A stretch of DNA of 64,000 nucleotides from Nageia nagi (lineage: Eukaryota > Pinophyta), in contig JBITNC010000001.1 in NCBI GenBank assembly GCA_050084985.1, forward strand, positions 12,400,001 through 12,464,000, given 5' to 3'. The position numbers were made by a program, and so were the translations under genes. This document shows positions 58,012 to 64,000 of this stretch, piece after piece. The stretch's first letter is position 1. Each line of letters starts with the position of its first letter. The notes under the pieces are model-generated. The model was not told where the DNA came from. It ran no database searches and saw nothing but the letters and a program-made list of their open reading frames with translations.

Positions 58012-59554
58012 TAACACATGTACAAAACCACCTATTAAATTTTAAAGAAAACAAACATATAGTTCAAAAGTTATGGCTACAAAAGGGAGCATACAAAATA
58101 CTACTTTCACATCTCCCTATTTGATCTCTCTCAAAATCTCTTTATTTTGATTCAAAGATGCTAATATGGGAATACTTCCTAAAACATCATCTTTAACTTA
58201 TTAAGATAGATTTAGATTTATAGTGAACAAATTAGAAAAATAATCATTAGCCAATTTTTGTATACTTGGAATAGTAGTACCTTTGAGGCCTTTTGCATTG
58301 GTGAGAGAATCTAAATAATTATAGTTACTATTAACACCTAGAAAGAAATTTTAATCTAATTAAAATACCCTTTTGAGTATTTAAAATAATTTATTGAATT
58401 AATTAATTAAATGCTCTTATCATTGTACACTCTTATCTACCTTTATATTTTATAATAACAAGTTAGTCCAAAGATAAGCCCAAGAAGGAGTCTTATCCCA
58501 TGTGCACCATATGACCAAGGAGGAGCCTTGGCACTAGACTTATTATATATAAAGGTGGAAGGGTTATGCATGGGAAATCATGACATGATATGGAATCCTT
58601 AATAGGTGGTAATATTCTTATGTCATTCTTTACCTTCATTTCTCAATACCATATATAATATTTGAATTTTGTTCTACAATAAGATTTATATTCCTATGAT
58701 CTTTCAAATCCATTTGTGCATGAAATTTTGAGAATTGAAGGCATGAATATGACATTAAGTGAAAAGAGAAGATAAATTAGAATGGTATTCTAATGATGTC
58801 ATTAGGATCCTAGCACCATCAATGGGTTTAGGTCAAATTTGTAGCTCATCTTTCAAACAATCGTATCATTCATCCCCTCTCGATCGAATATCTCTTCCAT
58901 TAATTATGGTAGGTAGAGTACAATTTGGTCATTGGTAAAACATATAAACCATATAAAATAAGCTTGAGAGTTAAAAAACATTGAGCTATTTTATGAATTC
59001 AAGTCTAATCATGTTGATAGCTAATATTGAATTTTTTTTAATTATATGAATACTTACAATTCTATTTTAATAGATGGATTGCAAAAAATGATATATTGGT
59101 TGGATTTTGTGAGAAAAATGAACAACATAAATGTTAATTGAACTTCTTCATCCTAGTAGGAAAACATGAGGTTGGTTACAACATAATTGTTAGTGATTTT
59201 TATGATAATGAAATTGGTTTCTATACAAGGGTTATTATTGTTGACCCTTTGTATGAAAAAATGCCAATTTTGGTTTTGATGGTACATCCAATATACAACC
59301 ACTTCAACATGAATTTTGTGGAAGTTCTATGGACCAATATTGAGGATCTATAGAAATATTATATTGAAGTTCATTTGGCCTAGTTATTCTCCATGCTTCA
59401 AATGGAGATAGTAAGCATATATAATTAATGTTGAAAAGTTATACCTACAATAATGAAAATAGATTTAGAATTCCTTAGGGAAGATGGAAATTATCTATAT
59501 CAATATTGAATTATGGTATTTAATTCAAGCTTCATGATCAAGATTTCAGTCATA
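58012..59554. other. Unassigned stretch
   Basis: About 1.5 kb with no recognised gene. A 71-codon plus-strand open stretch at 59138-59353 (containing VGKHEVGYNIIVSDFYDNEI) has no family I recognise and no clear partner. The rest is AT-rich and featureless to my eye. Confidence 0.5.
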
Positions 59555-59615
59555 AGTGATCCAAATTGGATCATGTGTTAGGTTGTCTTTGTAGGAGCAG
59601 TACTCTTTAAATCTC
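59555..59615 (+). repeat. Gypsy C 5' LTR remnant
   Basis: Aligns to the start of the 3' LTR at 63846-63905: ATTGGATCATGTGTTAGGTT here against ATTGGATCATGTGTTAAGTT, and GTAGGAGCAGTACTC against ATAGGAGTACTC. After about 60 bp the match ends and Gag coding begins almost at once, so most of the LTR, the primer site and leader are missing. Confidence 0.6.
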
Positions 59616-60700
59616 TTTTGGTAGATTAAATATGAGTGGACATGCTTTAGTTTGGTGGGAAAGCTATATAGAAATTCTTAATCATAAATACTTATCTAAA
59701 ATATCTTCTTGGAATTAATTTAAAGAGTTGTAAAGAGATCAATTCTATCAAGTACGATATCATAATAAACAATTGATGAAATGGAAATTCTTTATACAAC
59801 AAAGAGGGCAAATTGTTTAAGAATACACTAAATAATTTAGAAAATAAGCTAATTTGTGTGGGCTTTCACTAAAAGATATTTAATCTTTAATGAATTACAT
59901 TAGAGGTTTACATAGTCATTTGCAAAACACTATCATGTTGTTTAATCCTACTAATCTTGATCAACTATGTGTGCAAGTGCAATACTTAGAGAAGGATGAT
60001 AAACAAGGGAGACAATATGATGATTTCAAGAAGGCTTCTAATTCAAGGGGAGGATAAGAGAAAGGTAAATATCAAGATAAAGGAAAAAGTAAGCAAGAAA
60101 ATAAAACCACTAATATTTCAAAGAAAGAAGGTGATAGTAGACATTCTAGTCATTGTGATCATGGTCATGTTGATGATAAATGTTGAAAACTACATCCAAA
60201 ACTACATCCATATAAGCATAAGAATAAGGAGAAATCTAATGTTATGGTTCTTATATGTGATGATATTGAGAGTAGTTTAGATGTTTATGAGAGAGTAAAT
60301 TGTTCAGCCATTAAAAAGGTTTAAAAACCTCAAGACATTGAATAATAAAGAATTCAATTATTACACCTCAAAATCCAAATTAAGAAAACCAAAGTGGATT
60401 ACATTGTTGATTCAGGTTCTTAAGAAAATTTGATTTTAGAGACTATGGTAAGTAATTTGGGATTGGAAACTTTCAACCATTCAAATCCATATCCTTTGGG
60501 TTGGGTGCATCGTAATGCTAGTTTGCAAGTCACTAAGCAATGTAAGTTGACATTTTCTATTTGTGCAAAGTACATTGATGGAGTTGTGATTGATGTTGTT
60601 CCTTTAGACATTTGTGGTGTTATTATTGGTAACCTTTACATGTGGGATAGATATGGTATTTATTATAGAATATTGAAAAAATTTTGATTGGTGAAAGATA
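59616..60700 (+). pseudogene. Gypsy C truncated Gag and protease
   Basis: Capsid starts mid-domain at MSGHALVWWESYIEI near 59630, with FIQQRGQIV and LMNYIRGLHSHLQNTIMLFN near 59888-59950. A Lys-rich linker follows (EKGKYQDKGKSKQENK near 60058), then a His/Cys-rich stretch HSSHCDHGHVDDKC near 60144-60185 in place of a classic knuckle. Protease: VDYIVDSGS near 60397-60420 with intact D-S-G, then a stop and the open stretch 60430-60687 (LGLETFNHSNPYPLGWVHRN; DICGVIIGNLYMWDR near 60606-60650), typical of the plant gypsy protease C-terminal half. Confidence 0.78.
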
Positions 60701-60959
60701 GAAAGATGTTTCTACTAGTGCATATAAAAGTAGGAAAAAGTTATCTTTGGTCACTATTGATCAAGTAAAATATCTTGTAAATGGTTTTAAAATGTTTTTT
60801 CTAATCATGGTGAAAATAAGAACCTTAGGTGAGGTGAATCTCATGCTATTAATGATGTGCAATACTAATTTCAAGTTACCAATGGTATGCAAAAGAGAGG
60901 AACAAATGGAGAATTTGGTTTAGGAGTTTACTGACTTATTTGCAAAGCTATAAGGATTA

Positions 60960-62260
60960 CCTCCTATGTAGGATATACAACATGATATTTAGTTGTTACT
61001 TGATGCTTTATTACCTAACATAGCTTTGTATTGATAATTTATTTTGGAGCAAGGGGAGATAAGGAGGTAGATTCAAGAGTTGGTTGATCAAGGTGTGATC
61101 ATACCAAGTACATCTCCATGTGGATCACTTATTATTTTGGTTCCCAAGAAGGATCAAACTTGGAGAATGTGAATTTACTATAGAGCACTAAACAAAATCA
61201 CCATAAAAAATTGCTATCCTTTACCTAGATAGATGATCTTTTGGATCAATTTCAAGTGAAAATATTCATTATAAAATAGGACTTAAGGAGTGGATATCAC
61301 CAATTTATAATCAAGGAGGAGGATATTTGGGAGACTGCTTTCAAGATAAGACAAGGCCTAATTGAGTGGCTTGTTTTTCCATTTGGTTTGTGCAATGCAC
61401 CAACCACTTTCATGAGGGTAATAAATGATGTACTTCATCCATTTATTGATTCTTTCATTGTTGTATACTTGGATGATATTATTATTTATAGTTCTACTTG
61501 GGAAGAATATGTTGTACATCTTAGACAAGTGTTTCAAAATTTACATAGGGAGAAGTTGTTATTAAAACATTCAAAATATGAGATTTGTAAAGATTTTTTG
61601 GTGTATTTGGACCATGTTATTGGTCCTAAAAAACTTAAGATAGATCATAGTGAAGTTAGTGCTATAGTAGATTGGCCAAGGCCATCTAATGTAACTAAAG
61701 TAAGAAGTTTATTAGGTGCTATCCAATATTTGAGAAAGTTTATTGTTGATTTTTATCATATTGCTTCACCTTTACATGATGTAATCAAAAAGAGCCAAGC
61801 TTTCCAATGGGGTAAATAAAAATAAATATCTTTTAACACTTTAAAGAAAAAGATTATTCATGCACATGTGCTAGCACTTCCTAATTTGTAGAAGCCAATT
61901 GAAGTGGAGAATGATGCAAGTGACTATGCCATCGGAGCCATTTTGATGCAAAAAGATAAACCAATTTACTATCATTCTAAAAAGTTTAGTAGGACTATTT
62001 TTAATTATCCTACTTATGTTAAGAAAATGTATGCATTGGTTCAAGCTATTAAAAAGTGAAAACATTACTTAATGGGGAAAGAAACAATAATTCATACTTA
62101 TCATAAACCATTAAAGTATTTACAAACTCAATCAAAATTATAACAAACTAGACACTATAGATGGATGGGTTTCTTGCAATAATTTCATCTAGTGATCAAG
62201 TATAAGAAAGGAACATAGAATAAGGTTGCTAGTATGCTTTCTAGGCCATCTATAACTATA
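60960..62260 (+). pseudogene. Gypsy C reverse transcriptase and RNase H remnant
   Basis: Reverse transcriptase is seen from PCGSLIILVPKKDQTWRM near 61120-61170, DLRSGYHQFIIKEED near 61280-61325, PFGLCNAPTTFMRVINDVLH and the intact catalytic YLDD at 61465-61476. The thumb and connection run in the long open stretch 61388-61819 (LDHVIGPKKLKIDHSEVSAI, GAIQYLRKFIVDFYHI). RNase H follows: NDASDYAIGAILMQKDKPIY near 61910-61970 and SKKFSRTIFNYPTYVKKMYA, ending near SMLSRPSI at 62250. Stops split the reading before 61388 and after 61819. Confidence 0.87.
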
Positions 62261-62319
62261 TATTCCATGCCATAAATGATGTGAAGTACTAATTATGGTC
62301 CATTAGTAGCATGTAAACA

Positions 62320-63595
62320 AGGTCTAGGGAGTTCCCTCTCAATGCTAATTTTTTTCCTTTTCTATCTGAGTCATTTTTAGAGGCATATGTGCAAGATATA
62401 GAATTCAAAGAGGTGTATGAGTGGTTATCTTCATCTAGGTCCAAGTATGATGGTTTGGATAAATTTTATTTGCTAAATGGAATTGTTTATCATTTTAATG
62501 CATTATGTGTACTTGTATGTGAAAGAATTGGACTGATTAGAGAAGCACATATTTCAAATATTGTAGGACATTTTGGGGTTGGAAAGACATTGTACAATTT
62601 GCAAAGGTATGTATATTGGCCAAGGATGCAATATCAAGTTACCAAATACATAAGGGGGTATTCTTTGTGTTGCATTAGCAAGCCAACTAATAGGAAATTA
62701 TGTTTGTATTAGCCTCTTCTTGTACCTTCATGTCCATGGGAGTGTATCTCAATGGATTTTGTGAGAGGATTACCTATGAATAAGAAGGGTCATGACTATT
62801 TATTAATTGTTATGGTTAGATTTAGCAAGATGTGTGTTTTGATTCCATGTAAAAATATTATAATAGGACAATATGTTGCAAATTTATTCTTTTCTCATGT
62901 TTAGATTCATTTTCAATTTCCTAATTCCATTGCTTTAGATAGAGATAATAGATTTTTGGACATGTTTGTGGGAAAAGATGGATACAAGATTGAAGAGAAG
63001 TACTACCTTTCATCCTCAAATGCATGGAAAAATTGATATGGTAAATAGGATAGTGGTTCAACTCTTGAGAGGTTATTATGGTAAACATCTTAAGTTTTGG
63101 GATGAACATCTTGAACATATCCAACATGCATGCAATAGAAAAATTCATTCCTCCATTAATAAGATTACTTTTGAGACTTGTTTTGTTTATTTACCACCTT
63201 TACATTTTGATTGTATGTTTGGGAAGAAAAAGGATGAAGAAGATTCATTTGAGAAAGAGGAAAATCAAGTTGAAAAATTTGTCGAAAAGATTAGGAAGAT
63301 TCATTTAAAAGTTCAAGAGCAACTTGAGACAAGCCAAGCCAAGTACAATATGAGATATGGAAAACATAGATTTGAACATAAGTTTCATGTGGGAGACCAT
63401 GTTTGGTTGTATCTTAGTAAGGATAAGTTACAAGGACCATCTAAGAAGTTGAAACCTCTAAGGTATGGACCATTTGAAATTGTAGAGAAAGTAAGTGAGA
63501 ATGCATTTAGTTTGAATATACCAAAATATATGAACATCTATTTAGTTGTGAATATTGACCATTTGAAATTGTATGAGCCATTGTATGTTTACTAA
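62320..63595 (+). pseudogene. Gypsy C integrase remnant
   Basis: Zinc-binding region in the open stretch 62389-62712: REAHISNIVGHFGVGKTL, YVYWPRMQYQVTKYIRGYSL, with a CC pair shifted from the usual C-x2-C. Core: SMDFVRGLPMNKKGHDYLL near 62753-62810 with the first Asp, ALDRDNRFLD near 62935 with the second, then a frame change near 62965. The final open stretch (62966-63595) holds STTFHPQMHGKIDMVNRIVV, where Asp stands in for the catalytic Glu, then AKYNMRYGKHRFEHKFHVGD and LKPLRYGPFEIVEKVSENAF, the usual C-terminal domain, ending in LKLYEPLYVY. No chromodomain. Confidence 0.88.
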
Positions 63596-63845
63596 AGATG
63601 AAGTAGGTTCAGATCAAATTTTGCCATATCTTAATGATTTAGCTCTTAGTACTATGGACAAACTCAAGGAGATTCCATATTGGAAAAGAAGGTTCATGCT
63701 ACAAGAAGAGGTGAGATAGAGTTGTGGTTGGTTGGATTGAAAGGATAGAAGGTTAATAAAGCCAAGTGGATGGAAAGGTCCAGAGTTGGGGAGTTGTTTT
63801 CTCTTATATGCATTTGTGGGACCAAATGCTTCTCCATTGGGGAGG

Positions 63846-64000
63846 TGTGATTTGAATTGGATCATGTGTTAAGTTAGTTTTATAGGAGTACTCATTATAG
63901 AGGTATATGTGCTTAGAGACAAATTAAAGAGAAAAATTTGGAGTTTTTTGGCATTTTGTTTTAAGCTACCAATAGTGTGCAAAATACTATTTTTAGGCTG
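63846..64000 (+). repeat. Gypsy C 3' LTR start (incomplete)
   Basis: Starts TGTGATTTGAATTGG after the purine-rich CATTGGGGAGG and continues to the window end (155 bp seen). Its first 60 bp match 59555-59615. Confidence 0.65.

Larger units (their letters stand above)
59555..64000 (+). mobile_element. Gypsy C: Ty3/gypsy element, 5' end deleted, 3' LTR cut by window end
   Basis: Plus-strand element: a remnant of about 60 bp of 5' LTR start (59555-59615), truncated Gag, protease, reverse transcriptase, RNase H, integrase, then a 3' LTR from 63846 that runs out of the window. The integrase style (TRLKRSTTFHPQ, VVQLLRGYYGKH) is that of plant gypsy elements without a long C-terminal extension. Compared with gypsy A and B it keeps more catalytic residues. 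Stops and frame changes remain. Confidence 0.8.

Noticed and set aside
61388-61819. Possible endogenous pararetrovirus polymerase
   Set aside because: Protease, RT, RNase H and integrase order with LTR-like ends marks a Ty3/gypsy element; there is no movement or coat protein of the pararetrovirus type.

Overview
This window looks like repeat-dense nuclear DNA of a seed plant with a large, transposon-filled genome; a gymnosperm is possible, but nothing here fixes the species. It is AT-rich and mostly poor in CpG. I see no intact host gene, no rRNA or tRNA gene and no organelle-like stretch. Nearly everything recognisable is LTR retrotransposon of the Ty1/copia and Ty3/gypsy superfamilies, in several age classes and nested in one another, plus two decayed plant-mobile-domain (PMD) genes.

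Layout. 1-2490: unassigned decayed DNA. 2534-3210 (+): PMD pseudogene 1. 3190-18008 (-): gypsy A, a very decayed Tat-like Ty3/gypsy element, split by two clean insertions: Copia-1 (5237-11258, +, target duplication GGTGC) and a gag-only LTR element (12213-14885, +, target duplication GTAAT). 18009-21646: gene-free with small tandem repeats. 21647-28557 (+): gypsy B, a Tat-lineage element with two RNase H domains. 28558-32571: unassigned. 32572-48370 (-): Copia-4, a relative of Copia-1, interrupted by a CpG-rich, SIRE-like copia element with 2-kb LTRs (35974 to about 45386, +). 48600-50582 (-): PMD pseudogene 2. 52016-58011 (-): a chromodomain-bearing gypsy element (chromovirus) with target duplication TAACA. 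59555-64000 (+): gypsy C, running off the window.

Four points deserve attention. First, the SIRE-like LTR carries an array of nine small hairpins (37543-37751) that share one loop, while their stems change sequence but keep their pairing. Second, bases 44095-45386 read as a base-by-base blend of two unrelated sequences, the distal LTR and the uninterrupted Copia-4 flank. That is best explained as a consensus made from filled-site and empty-site reads, so the insertion may be heterozygous. Third, Copia-1 has almost identical LTRs but about 19 in-frame stops, as if a dead template had been copied in trans. Fourth, the 12213-14885 element encodes only Gag, in one frame with four stops and no frameshift, which fits the non-autonomous TR-GAG class.

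None of the elements appears able to move by itself as written. Copia-1, Copia-4 and the gypsy elements are broken mainly by nonsense codons. The SIRE-like element is broken mainly by one-base indels, many of which may be consensus errors. Element boundaries with matching target duplications are firm. Boundaries of gypsy A, gypsy B and the PMD genes are estimates from where recognisable protein similarity stops.
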